Below, piece after piece: positions 45,493-54,570 of a stretch of DNA of 64,000 nucleotides. Under the pieces are notes generated by a model. The model was not told where the DNA came from. It worked only from the letters and a program-made list of their open reading frames with translations, and did not search any database. A program made the position numbers and the translations under genes. Each line of letters starts with the position of its first letter. The first letter of the stretch is position 1. The stretch comes from Deltaproteobacteria bacterium (GTDB lineage: Bacteria > Myxococcota_A > UBA796 > GCA-2862545), in the NCBI GenBank assembly GCA_006226595.1, contig SBGP01000054.1:1-64000 (forward strand), in the 5' to 3' direction.

Positions 45493-48400
45493 CTACGCCG
45501 CCTGCGTCGAGGCGACCTCGACGGAGAGGACCATGTCGAACCATGCGCAGCGCTGACCGTCGACCTCGATGACCACGCGAAGCCCGCCGTCGAGGCGCTC
45601 GGTGCGCAGCACGGGGGACTCCCCCGCGAACACGAAGCGCTCGGTGTGGGCGGAGCCACCGGTGACGCGCACACACGCGGCGGACTGGTCACGGCGCGCC
45701 ACCGCGACGGCGAGCTGGACCGCGTCGCGGGCCATGATGCTCACCGGCCACGCGGGCAGTCCGTCGAAGTGGCCAGCGCAGGCGGCGACGGACACGGGGC
45801 CCGGGCGAGCCACGGCGCTGTCCCCCTCGAAGCGGATGTCCAGCGGAGCGACGCTTGCGTAGGGGTCCTCGTCCACGGCCTCGGTGTCCTGGGCGTGCGC
45901 GGCGAACAGGTCGCGGAACGTCGCCTCGATCATCGCGTGGTACTCGAGCAGGAACCGCGCCACGAGTGCACCGTCCTCGGTTCGCATCTCGGCCTCGGCG
46001 TGGGCCACGCCGGCGACGAGGTCGACCTCGGTGGCTCGAGCGCGCAGCGTCACGCGGCCGGCGGCCTGGTCCCGGGTGCCGAGCGCGAGCAGGCGTGCGC
46101 CCCGCACCGGGAAGAACACGCGGCCGAGGTTCGGGTCCAGCTGGCGACGCGCCGCCGCCGACCCGAGGATGGCGAGGTGGCGCGCGGCCTCGGCCACGCC
46201 CACGGCTCCGAGCTCGCCCTCGGGGGACGCCACCGGTTCGGCCTCCGCGTGCAGCCAGCCATCGGCCTCGTGCACGGCGTCGAGGTCGAAGTACGGCTCC
46301 TGCACGCAGATGCGCTCCAGGACCCACGCGCGCAGGTCCTCGGTTGGCGTCTCCGGGGCGGGACGCGCGGCGGGCGCGGGGGCAGCCACTTCGCCGAGGG
46401 CGTCGAGCACGCGGGCGGACAGGCCGGAGAGGCTGCGGCCGGCAAGCAGGTCCAGGGTCGGGAACACCACCCCGGAGGCGGACTCCAGCGACTCGGCGAG
46501 CTCGATGGCCATGATCGAGTCCAGGCCGAAGTCGCGCAGCGGCCGCTGGGGGTCCAGCTGGTCGACGTCGAGGCCGAACACGCGGGCTGCGGCTTCGCGT
46601 AGCACCTCGACGATGACGGCTTCCGGGTCCTCGGCGCCGGCCGTACGCGCGGCGAGCTGGGCCAGGGGGCCGCCATCTCCGGCGTCCTCGGCGTCGTTCA
46701 CCTCGGTAAGGCGCTTCCACGGGGTCTCCGGGTTCGCCTCGGCCCAGCGCTTCCAGTCGATGTCGATGATGCCGAGCGAGGCGTGGTCTTCGGCCAGGGC
46801 GGTGCCGAGTCCGGCGAGCGCCAGCGGGGCGGGCACCGGATGCAGGCCCAGGCTGCGCAGGTGCGCGGCGAGGCCACGGTCGTCGGCGACCACGCCCACG
46901 TCGCCGAGCGCACCCCAGCTGACGTGGGTTCCGGCGAGGCCTGCGGCGCGGCGCTTTGCGATCAGCGCGTCCAGCGCGAGGTTCGCGGCGGAGTACGCGC
47001 CCTGGGCCGGGTTGCCGACCAGCGCCGAGATCGACCCGAAGGTCACGAAGGCGTCCAGGTCGCGCTCGGCGGTCGCGGCGTGGAGCACCTCGGCGCCGGT
47101 GAGCTTCGGGCGCAGCACGCGGTCGAGGGACGCGGGGGTGAGGTCGACCAGTGGCCGGTCGTCGAGGACCATGGCCGCGTGCACGATGCCGACGAGGTCG
47201 TCGACGCCGTCGAGGCGTGCGCGAACGGCCTGCTCGTCGGTGACGTCGAGGGCGATCGAGGTCACCTCGGCGCCGTGCGCGCGCATCGCGTCGATCTGCA
47301 CCTGGTCTACGGCGGCCACCTGTCCCCGCCGGGAGGCGAGGAGCAGCCGCCGGACCCCCTGCTCGGCGAGCCAGCCGGCGGTGGCCAGGCCGAAGCCGGT
47401 GTTGCCGCCGGTGATCAGCCACGTGCCCTCGGTGGCGAGGGGTTTCGGCGACAGGCCGGGAGCCATGCGCACCGCGCCCTTGCGGAAGTCGAGCACGACC
47501 TTGCCGATGAGCTCGCCGCTGGCGAGGGAGCGGAAGGCGGTCGACAGCTGCGACAGGTCGTAGACCTCGCGCGGGAGCGGCTTCAGCATGCCGGTCTCGA
47601 AGGCACGGCACACCTCGGCGAACACGCGCCCGAACAGAGCCGGGTCGGCGGCGGCCTGACGGTCGAGGTCGACGGCGGAAAAGGTCAGCGCCCGGTTGAA
47701 TGCCGCGAGCCCGAGGGCGCCGTGGGCGTCCAGGCCCTGCTTGCCGAGCTCGATGAAGCGTCCGCCGGTGCGCAGCAGGTCGACGGAGGCCTGGCGGGCC
47801 TCGCCGGTGAGAGCGCTGAGCACCGCATCGACGGGCCGGGCGCGGTCGGCGAAGTCCAGGGAGCGCGAGTCGTACACCTCGGAGATGCCGAGCCCGCGCA
47901 GGAACCGACGCTTGGCCTCGGTGCCCGCGGTGGCGACGACCTCGCACCCCATCGCCTGGGCGATCTGCACGGCGGCGAGGCCGACACCGCCAGCGGCGCT
48001 GTGCACGAGCACCCGGTCGCCGGCGCGGATGCGGCCGACGTCGACCAGGCCGTACCAGGCGGTGGCGAACACGAACCACGTCGCCGCGTCGAGCGGGTCG
48101 GCGCTCTCGGTGCGCGACACGAAGCGGGCGTCCACGTTGAGGTGCGAGGCGAGGCTGCCGCCGTAGTAGGCGTGCACGCGGTCGCCGGGGGCGAAGCCGG
48201 TCACGCCCTCGCCGCAGCGAACCACGCGTCCGCAGGCCTCGAGACCCAGGCCGCGGCCGAGGTAGGTCGCCTCGAGTGCGCGGTCGGAGAGCATGCCGAG
48301 CGCCTTCATCACGTCCTTGAAGTTCAGGCTCGCGGCCTCGACCTCGACCTCGACCTCGCCGGCGGCGGGAGCACGACGGGCGAGGGGGCGGCCGACCAGC

Positions 48401-51400
48401 GCGTCGAGCGAGCCGATCCGGGCGCTGACGACCTCGAAGGGCTCGGCGTCCACGGGCTGCACCCGGCGGGCTTCGCGGCGGGCCTCGTTCGACAGCGACA
48501 CGCGGACGATGCGGCGGGCGCGCAGCTCGCCGTCGCGCACGGCGACCTCTTCCTCGAGCTCCTGTCCGATGGCGGCGAGGATCAGGCCCGCGGCGGCGCC
48601 GGGCTCGTAGTCCACGAGGCGCAGTCGCCACTGCGGCTGCTCGGTCATTGCGACGCGGGCGAGGCCGGTGAGGGCCGCCTGCACCGGGTCGACGTACCCT
48701 CCGGCGGAGGGCTGTCCACCACTGGTAAGCGCCACGATCGGGGCGTCGGGCCAGGTGCGCGCGGCGTGCTGGACGTGCGCCAGCCAGGTCGCGGTCGTCG
48801 CGGTGGCGACGTCGTCCGAGCGCAGGTGCACGATGACGCGCTCCGGGGACTCGGCGTGGTCGGTCACTTCGCCGCCGAGCCTCGCCATGGCGGTGCGCAG
48901 GGCGGGCTCGCAGCTGGGGGCGTCGCCGAGCAGCACCCAGGTGCCTACGGTCGCCCGGCCTTCCATCGGCTGCCACGACTCGGAGTACGCGAGGTCCGCC
49001 AGGTCGTCGGCCACGTCGACGCGACGAACAGGCTTACACCGTACGCCGCGGGCCTCGGCGACGACCTCGCCGTGTTCGTCGACGAGCGTGAGGTCGGCGT
49101 CGAGACCGGAATCGGTCCAGGTCACCGACGCGCGCACCCAGGCGACGCACAGCCCGGGGCGACGCACGCGCAGGCGGGCGATGTGCACCGGAACCCACGG
49201 GCCGCCGTCATTCGGAGCCAGGGCGAGCAGGGCCTGCAGGGCGCCGTCGAACAGCGCCGGGTGCAGCCAGTAGCGGTGGCTCGGCACCTCGACCCGCGCG
49301 ACGACTTCGTCCTCGCCGACGCGAAGCTCGGTGAGCGTGGCGAAGCCGGGGCCGTACGCGAGACCCCGCGCGCTGAGCGCCGCGTAGTGGGCATCCACGT
49401 CCATTGGCGTGCCGATCCGCGCCCAGGCATCGAGGTCCTCGCGATCCGGGGCCGCGTAGCGGGCGTCGGGCACGGGGCGGGCGGTGGCGTGGCAGGTCCA
49501 CGGTCCTTCGCCACGGCGGGAGGAGAGGCGCACCTCGCGCTCGCAGAGCACCGCCTGGACCTCGGTGGGCTCGGTGAGGTCGACGACCAGAGCGGTGTCG
49601 AGGCTCAGGTCGCGGAGCACGTGCTCGCGCTCCTCGCCGTGAACCTCGGCGCATGCGGCGAGCGCGAGCTCGGCCCAGCCGGCTCCGGGGAACACGACCT
49701 GGCCGTCGACGACGTGGTCGCGACACCAGGCCTGCCCCTCGCTGGTCGGGTCCAGGCTCCACGACGGACGCTCGGAGGCGAGGCGCAGCGACAGCATCGG
49801 GTGGGCGTCGGGGCGGCCCAGGCGTTCCTGTCGGGAGGCCTCGGACTCGAGCCACGCGGGCACTCGCTGGAAGGGGTAGGCGGGCAGCGCCATGCGAGCG
49901 CGACCGCAGGGCACCTGCACCCGTCCGCCAGACACGTAGACCTCGGAGAGCAGGCGCTGGAGACGCTCGTCCTCGGGGCCTTCGCGCTTGAGCGTCGACA
50001 CGGCGCTCACGTCGGCGTCGGCGGCGCGTCCCACGGCCCGCACGAGACCGGTGAGCACCGGGTGGGGGCCGACCTCGACGACGATGCACGGACCCTCGGC
50101 GAACACGGCCTCGAGGGCGCGCTGCAGGCGCACGGGCTCGCGCGCGTTGTCGAACCAGTAGGCGGCGCCGTGGATGGCGCCATCGACAGCCTCGCCGCTG
50201 ACCGTGGAGGTGAGGGGGATCTGTGGCGCTGCGGGAACCAGATCCCCGAGGCGCTCGTGGAAGCCCGGCTCGAGTGGGTCCATCTGCGACGAGTGGTACG
50301 CGACCTCGACCCGCATGCGCTTGTGGAAGATCTCGGCCTCGGCGAGGCGTGCGGCGAGGCGCTCGAGGGCCTCGTCGGTGCCGGCAATGGCGACGCTGTC
50401 GGGGCTGTTGAACGCTGCGATCTCCATGTCGCCGTCGAGCCACGGGGCGGCGGCCTCGGCTCCGAGTCCGATGGCGAGCAGGCCACCCTGTCCGGCGGTG
50501 AGCTGCTGGAGCTGGCTGCGGTGGTAGGCGACGCGCGCCGCCTGACGGGTGGTGAGGCAGCCCGCGGCCCAGGCCGAGGCGACCTCGCCCACGGAGTGGC
50601 CGACTGCGGCGTCCGGGGTGAGGCCGCGCGCCTTCAGCGCCGCGGTGAGGCCGACCTGGAGCACGAGGTTCGCGGGCTGGGCGATGTCGTTGCGGGCCAT
50701 GCGGCTCTCGCTCGGGTCGCGCAGCATCTCGGCGAGGATGGACCAGCCGGCCTCTTCCTGGAAGTAGGCGTCCACCTCCTCGACGGCGGCTCGGAAGGCC
50801 GGGTCGGTGGCGTACAGCTCGCGGCCCATGTCCGGGTGCTGCGGGCCCATGCCCGAGTACAGGAACACGACGCGCGCATCGCGTGCCCGGCCGTCGATGA
50901 CCGCGTCGTCCTCGAGCTCGTCGCTGATCGAGCGCAGTCCGTCGCGCACCCCGTCGAGGTCGTCGGCGTGGATGACCGCGCGCAGCGGGTGGTGCCCGGT
51001 GCGCTGCCAGAGCGCGCTCGCGAGCGCCTGCGCATCGCCGCCCATGGCCAGGGACTCTGCCAGGCTGCGCGCACGAGCTCGCAGGCTGTCGGCGCAGGCC
51101 GCCTCGATCGGGAAGCTGCGAAGGGTCGGCGTCTCGGTGTCGGCGCGGGCGGGGAGTGAAGGAAGGAGCGAGGTGGCGGTGTCGACGTCGCACACGAGCG
51201 CATGCGCGTTGGTCCCGCCGTAGCCGAAGGCGTTGATGGCCGCGATGCGCGGGCCTTCCTGCCAGGTCCGCGGGGCCTGGAGGATCTCCAGTCCGTCGAG
51301 GGCGAGGTCCGGGTTCACGCGGACCGGGCCGCGCTGGGGGAGCATGCGGCCGGTGGACAGGCCGACGGTGAGCTTGAGCAGGCCCGCGATACCGGCTGCC

Positions 51401-52455
51401 GCCTCGAGGTGGCCGATGTTCGACTTGATCGAGCCGACCGGGGTGGGGCGCTCGGCCTGGCCGTAGACCTCGGAGAGGGCCGAGACCTCGATCGGATCGC
51501 CGGCCCGGGTGCCGGTGCCGTGGGCCTCGACGAGACCGACGAGCTTCGGGTCGACGCCTGCGCGCTCGCAGGTCTGCTCGGCGAGACGGCGCTGGGCCTC
51601 ACCGGAGGGCACGGGCATGCCCGGGGTACGGCCGTCCTGGTTGAGGCCGGTGCCGAGGATGACGGCGTGCACGTGGTGTCCGTCGCGCAGCGCGTCGGCG
51701 AGCGGCATGAGCACGACGATGCCGGCGCCCTCACCGCGGCCGTAGCCGTTCGCGGAAGCGTCGAAGGTCTTGCACCGACCATCAGGCGACAGGAACTGAC
51801 CCTGGCTCATGATCAGGCTGTAGGACGTGTTCACCATCGCGTTCGCGCCGCCGGCGATGGCCCGCGAGCAGGTGCCGTCGGCGATGGCCTGACACGCGAG
51901 GTGCACGGCGACCAGCGAGGCCGAGCACGCCGTGTCCACGGTCATCGTCGGGCCGCGAAGGTCCCAGGTGTACGCCAGGCGGCTGGAGAGTACGGTCATC
52001 GTCGCGCCGACCGCCGTGTGCTGGCTGACCAGCTGGCGGTTGCCCGGGTGGCGGGTCTGCGCGAGCTGGTCGAGCGTGAAGCCGCCGACGAACACACCGG
52101 TGTCGCTGCCCCGCAGGCTCTCGCCCGACAGCCCGGCATCCTCGAAGGCCTCGAGGGTGCACTCGAGCAGCAGGCGCTGCTGGGGATCGAGGTGCTCGGC
52201 CTCACGCGGCGAGATGCCGAACGGTGCGGGGTCGAAGCTGAACAGGTCCTGGTGGAGGAAGCCGCCGAAGCGCGTCTTCACCTTGCCGCGGGCGTCGCCG
52301 ACCGAGCTGTGGTGCAGGTCGATGGACCAGCGGTCGGACGGGACCTCGCGGATGCCGTCTCCGCCATCCTCGAGGAAGCGAACCAGCTCCTCGGCAGAGG
52401 TGACACCACCAGGCAGACGAAGGCCCAGGCCCACAATGGCCACAGGAAGGGACAT
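45493..52455 (-). CDS. Type I fully reducing polyketide synthase
   Basis: 2320 residues; ATG 52455 with AGGAG upstream. Domains by motif: KS (1-425) Cys177 in DTACSAS, His312, His349; AT (525-820) Ser621 in GHSVGE, with VAYHSSQ at the specificity loop; DH (885-1145) HVVDGQVVFP at 914-923 and Asp1070 in FDGALQ; a structural region; ER (1345-1660) with HSAAGGVG; KR (1677-1850) GGNTGFG, Ser1808, Tyr1821, Asn1825 and an LDD motif (B-type); ACP Ser1980 in FGLDSIM. Residues 2080-2320 form an extra domain with a hot-dog look (AGHFDGLPAWP). No thioesterase is visible. One complete reducing set suggests an iterative enzyme making a saturated chain. Confidence 0.95.
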   Translation of the reverse strand: MSLPVAIVGLGLRLPGGVTSAEELVRFLEDGGDGIREVPSDRWSIDLHHSSVGDARGKVKTRFGGFLHQDLFSFDPAPFGISPREAEHLDPQQRLLLECTLEAFEDAGLSGESLRGSDTGVFVGGFTLDQLAQTRHPGNRQLVSQHTAVGATMTVLSSRLAYTWDLRGPTMTVDTACSASLVAVHLACQAIADGTCSRAIAGGANAMVNTSYSLIMSQGQFLSPDGRCKTFDASANGYGRGEGAGIVVLMPLADALRDGHHVHAVILGTGLNQDGRTPGMPVPSGEAQRRLAEQTCERAGVDPKLVGLVEAHGTGTRAGDPIEVSALSEVYGQAERPTPVGSIKSNIGHLEAAAGIAGLLKLTVGLSTGRMLPQRGPVRVNPDLALDGLEILQAPRTWQEGPRIAAINAFGYGGTNAHALVCDVDTATSLLPSLPARADTETPTLRSFPIEAACADSLRARARSLAESLAMGGDAQALASALWQRTGHHPLRAVIHADDLDGVRDGLRSISDELEDDAVIDGRARDARVVFLYSGMGPQHPDMGRELYATDPAFRAAVEEVDAYFQEEAGWSILAEMLRDPSESRMARNDIAQPANLVLQVGLTAALKARGLTPDAAVGHSVGEVASAWAAGCLTTRQAARVAYHRSQLQQLTAGQGGLLAIGLGAEAAAPWLDGDMEIAAFNSPDSVAIAGTDEALERLAARLAEAEIFHKRMRVEVAYHSSQMDPLEPGFHERLGDLVPAAPQIPLTSTVSGEAVDGAIHGAAYWFDNAREPVRLQRALEAVFAEGPCIVVEVGPHPVLTGLVRAVGRAADADVSAVSTLKREGPEDERLQRLLSEVYVSGGRVQVPCGRARMALPAYPFQRVPAWLESEASRQERLGRPDAHPMLSLRLASERPSWSLDPTSEGQAWCRDHVVDGQVVFPGAGWAELALAACAEVHGEEREHVLRDLSLDTALVVDLTEPTEVQAVLCEREVRLSSRRGEGPWTCHATARPVPDARYAAPDREDLDAWARIGTPMDVDAHYAALSARGLAYGPGFATLTELRVGEDEVVARVEVPSHRYWLHPALFDGALQALLALAPNDGGPWVPVHIARLRVRRPGLCVAWVRASVTWTDSGLDADLTLVDEHGEVVAEARGVRCKPVRRVDVADDLADLAYSESWQPMEGRATVGTWVLLGDAPSCEPALRTAMARLGGEVTDHAESPERVIVHLRSDDVATATTATWLAHVQHAARTWPDAPIVALTSGGQPSAGGYVDPVQAALTGLARVAMTEQPQWRLRLVDYEPGAAAGLILAAIGQELEEEVAVRDGELRARRIVRVSLSNEARREARRVQPVDAEPFEVVSARIGSLDALVGRPLARRAPAAGEVEVEVEAASLNFKDVMKALGMLSDRALEATYLGRGLGLEACGRVVRCGEGVTGFAPGDRVHAYYGGSLASHLNVDARFVSRTESADPLDAATWFVFATAWYGLVDVGRIRAGDRVLVHSAAGGVGLAAVQIAQAMGCEVVATAGTEAKRRFLRGLGISEVYDSRSLDFADRARPVDAVLSALTGEARQASVDLLRTGGRFIELGKQGLDAHGALGLAAFNRALTFSAVDLDRQAAADPALFGRVFAEVCRAFETGMLKPLPREVYDLSQLSTAFRSLASGELIGKVVLDFRKGAVRMAPGLSPKPLATEGTWLITGGNTGFGLATAGWLAEQGVRRLLLASRRGQVAAVDQVQIDAMRAHGAEVTSIALDVTDEQAVRARLDGVDDLVGIVHAAMVLDDRPLVDLTPASLDRVLRPKLTGAEVLHAATAERDLDAFVTFGSISALVGNPAQGAYSAANLALDALIAKRRAAGLAGTHVSWGALGDVGVVADDRGLAAHLRSLGLHPVPAPLALAGLGTALAEDHASLGIIDIDWKRWAEANPETPWKRLTEVNDAEDAGDGGPLAQLAARTAGAEDPEAVIVEVLREAAARVFGLDVDQLDPQRPLRDFGLDSIMAIELAESLESASGVVFPTLDLLAGRSLSGLSARVLDALGEVAAPAPAARPAPETPTEDLRAWVLERICVQEPYFDLDAVHEADGWLHAEAEPVASPEGELGAVGVAEAARHLAILGSAAARRQLDPNLGRVFFPVRGARLLALGTRDQAAGRVTLRARATEVDLVAGVAHAEAEMRTEDGALVARFLLEYHAMIEATFRDLFAAHAQDTEAVDEDPYASVAPLDIRFEGDSAVARPGPVSVAACAGHFDGLPAWPVSIMARDAVQLAVAVARRDQSAACVRVTGGSAHTERFVFAGESPVLRTERLDGGLRVVIEVDGQRCAWFDMVLSVEVASTQAA

Positions 52456-52610
52456 AGCGCACTCCTCTACATCGACGCGGAAGCAGCTCTCCGCGGATTG
52501 CACTGCCCATGTGAGGGAGCGACCGGATCGGTTCGCGAGGTCGGCGCACTTTTTCGGGAGGCGATGGGCGGAGGTGGGCGAGAACGCCGGGGTCTCGGGC
52601 GTTTACTCGC
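52456..52610 (-). promoter_or_regulatory. Gap before the PKS gene
   Basis: This 155-bp gap lies between the LytTR regulator stop and the PKS start, long enough for a PKS promoter that the regulator could control. I see no direct repeats matching a typical LytTR site with confidence. Confidence 0.35.
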
Positions 52611-53315
52611 TCAGTCGCCGAGCAGCTCGCGGCGCAGGCGACGGGCGGCGGCGCGAGAGACCTCCACCTCGCTCCCGTCATCGAAGCGCGCCCGATAGCC
52701 GCCGATCGGCGTGTCGAGCAGTTCGACGACCCGGTCGAGGTTGACGAGCGCACGCCGATGGACGCGCCGGAAGCACGCGGGCAGCCGTCGCTCGAGCTCG
52801 GTGAGGCGAAGGCTGGAGAACACCTCGCCCTCGCCGGTGTGCACGACCACACTCTCCCCATCGATGCCGCACCAGCGCACGTCCTCAGGGTCGAGCAGGC
52901 GCAAGCCTCGGGCGGTGGGCAACGCGAGGCGGGTGTCACCGCTCGGTATGGGTGTCAGGCGGGTTCGTAGTCGCTCGACGGCTTGTTGAAGGCGGTCGCG
53001 GGAGAAGGGCTTGAGCAGATAGTCGACGGCGCCCTGGGCGAAGGCGTCCACCGCGTGCTGGCTGTGGGCGGTGGCGAAGACGAGCAGCGGGCCCTCGCTT
53101 CCGAGCAGCTCCGCGACCTCGTCGCCGCGAAGGCCTGGCATCTCGAGGTCGAGGAACACGGCGTCCACGCGCTCGGTCTCCAGCGCGTCGAGCAGGGCCT
53201 GGCCGTCGGGGCACGCGGCGACCACGCGCACGTCTAGCGCACCGAGCAGGCGCACCATGCGGTCGCGGGCGAGTCGCTCGTCGTCGGCGATCAGCACGCG
53301 CAGCTCACCGGACAT
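52611..53315 (-). CDS. LytR/AlgR-family response regulator
   Basis: 234 residues. Receiver: acidic pair in LIADDERLARDRMVRLL, phospho-Asp in AVFLDLEMPGLRGDEV, Thr/Ala in LLVFATAHSQHAVDAF, Lys in GAVDYLLKPFSRDRL. DNA-binding LytTR domain from about residue 130: ESVVVHTGEGEVFSSLRLTEL, then RRVHRRALVNLDRV. It starts 32 bp downstream of its sensor kinase gene and 155 bp upstream of the PKS, so it is a likely direct regulator of the polyketide locus. Confidence 0.95.
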   Translation of the reverse strand: MSGELRVLIADDERLARDRMVRLLGALDVRVVAACPDGQALLDALETERVDAVFLDLEMPGLRGDEVAELLGSEGPLLVFATAHSQHAVDAFAQGAVDYLLKPFSRDRLQQAVERLRTRLTPIPSGDTRLALPTARGLRLLDPEDVRWCGIDGESVVVHTGEGEVFSSLRLTELERRLPACFRRVHRRALVNLDRVVELLDTPIGGYRARFDDGSEVEVSRAAARRLRRELLGD

Positions 53316-53347
53316 CGGCCCTCCTCCCCGGCATGGTGCCACCTCGC

Positions 53348-54328
53348 TCACGCACGCGGCCACCTCAGCAGCGCGACGGTCTCGCCGTCCTCCTCGGTGA
53401 TGGAGAGGCTCGCGGCGTCGCCCCAGGTGAGTGCCAGGCGGTCGCGCACGGACTGCAGACCGGTGCCGCCCTCGCGTGGCCCCGCGTAGCCGCCAGGATT
53501 GCGGATCTCGACCTCGACGAGGTCGGCGTCGTGCACGTGCAGGCGCACCGGGCCCCGCGCGCCCGTGGCCGGCCCATGGGTGATGGCGTTCTCGACGAGC
53601 GGCAGCAGGAGCAGCGGCGGGACCGTCGCGGTGGTCGCGGGGATCACCAGGTCGAGGTCGAAGCGCTCGGGGTCGCGCGCACGGTGGAGCTCGAGCACAC
53701 GCCGGGCGAGGGCCACTTCCTCGGTCAGCGGCCAGCGCGGCTGCGAGACGCCCTGCTGGATGGTGCGCAGCACGCCGGCGAGGTCGAGGATGGCCTGCTC
53801 GGCCCGCTCCGGGTCCACCGTGCACCACTCGGCGATGGCGTTGAGGGTGTTGAACAGGAAGTGCGGATCGAGGTGCGCGTCGAGCGCGAGCAGCCGTGCC
53901 GAGCTGGCGGCGCGCTCCATGGCCTCGGCGCGGGCGGTGGCCTCGCGGAGGCCGAGGTCGAGGTCGATGTCGCGGCCCAGGCCCCAGCTGCCGACCAGGA
54001 ACAGGCTCGCGGCGAGTCCACCGCTCATCGTCGACAGCAGGAAGCTCGGCATGGCCTCTGTGAGCTCCGACATCGCGAAGGCGAGCGCGAAGGGCAGCAG
54101 GGCGATGAGCGGCCACAGCCAGCGCAGGGGAGGGGACTGGCGCGAGGCCCATCGCCACGACCAGGGGCCGACCAGCACGAAGCCCCCGAGCAGCACGGCG
54201 CTGATCGCGTTGCTCACGCCCTTGTTGACCGAGAACCCGTGTTGCGCCGCCGCCAGCGGAACGGCGAGGGCGACGATCGGGATCAGTCGCTGGGGACGCA
54301 GGAGTTCGCGGAGGGTGGAGGCCCACAT
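53348..54328 (-). CDS. LytS-type membrane sensor histidine kinase
   Basis: 326 residues. About four membrane segments in the first 135 residues, then a helical linker, then the His_kinase (PF06580-type) phospho-acceptor in LDAHLDPHFLFNTLNAIAEW. The ATPase part shows LLPLVENAITHGP (N box) and EGGTGLQSVRDRLALTWG (G box). No large extracellular domain, so it senses within or near the membrane. Partner of the LytTR regulator immediately downstream. Confidence 0.93.
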   Translation of the reverse strand: MWASTLRELLRPQRLIPIVALAVPLAAAQHGFSVNKGVSNAISAVLLGGFVLVGPWSWRWASRQSPPLRWLWPLIALLPFALAFAMSELTEAMPSFLLSTMSGGLAASLFLVGSWGLGRDIDLDLGLREATARAEAMERAASSARLLALDAHLDPHFLFNTLNAIAEWCTVDPERAEQAILDLAGVLRTIQQGVSQPRWPLTEEVALARRVLELHRARDPERFDLDLVIPATTATVPPLLLLPLVENAITHGPATGARGPVRLHVHDADLVEVEIRNPGGYAGPREGGTGLQSVRDRLALTWGDAASLSITEEDGETVALLRWPRA

Positions 54329-54351
54329 GGGCGCAGCATAGCGGCTGGGCT

Positions 54352-54570
54352 TCAGCGCGGGGCACCGAGGACGAGGGCCCCGACCAGAGCCGGCACCGAG
54401 GTGAACACCGCCCACACCCAGCTCGCGACGAAGGTCATCGCGCGCACGATGTCGCCGGGCTCGCCGCCCGTCAGTGCGCTGAGCGCCGAGCGTCCACCGG
54501 TGAGCTCCGCGAGCGCGAAGGGGCCGAGGTTGATGGACAGGGCGAGCAGCAGGAAGATGGCGCGCTTCAT
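54352..54570 (-). CDS. 72-aa membrane protein
   Basis: 72 residues with a hydrophobic N-terminal segment (MKRAIFLLLALSINLGPFALA) and a second one at about 45-68 (MTFVASWVWAVFTSVPALVGALV). No family recognised. Its ATG overlaps the TGA of the Tat-exported protein gene as ATGA, and the LytS gene begins 23 bp later, so the three are probably one transcript. Codon usage matches the neighbours, which supports a real gene. Confidence 0.75.
   Translation of the reverse strand: MKRAIFLLLALSINLGPFALAELTGGRSALSALTGGEPGDIVRAMTFVASWVWAVFTSVPALVGALVLGAPR

Noticed and set aside
46783-51159. A 1458-codon open frame on the plus strand
   Set aside because: It lies wholly antisense to the PKS and encodes low-complexity Ala/Gly/Glu/Arg/Val-rich sequence with no domain. 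High G+C creates such long frames opposite real genes.
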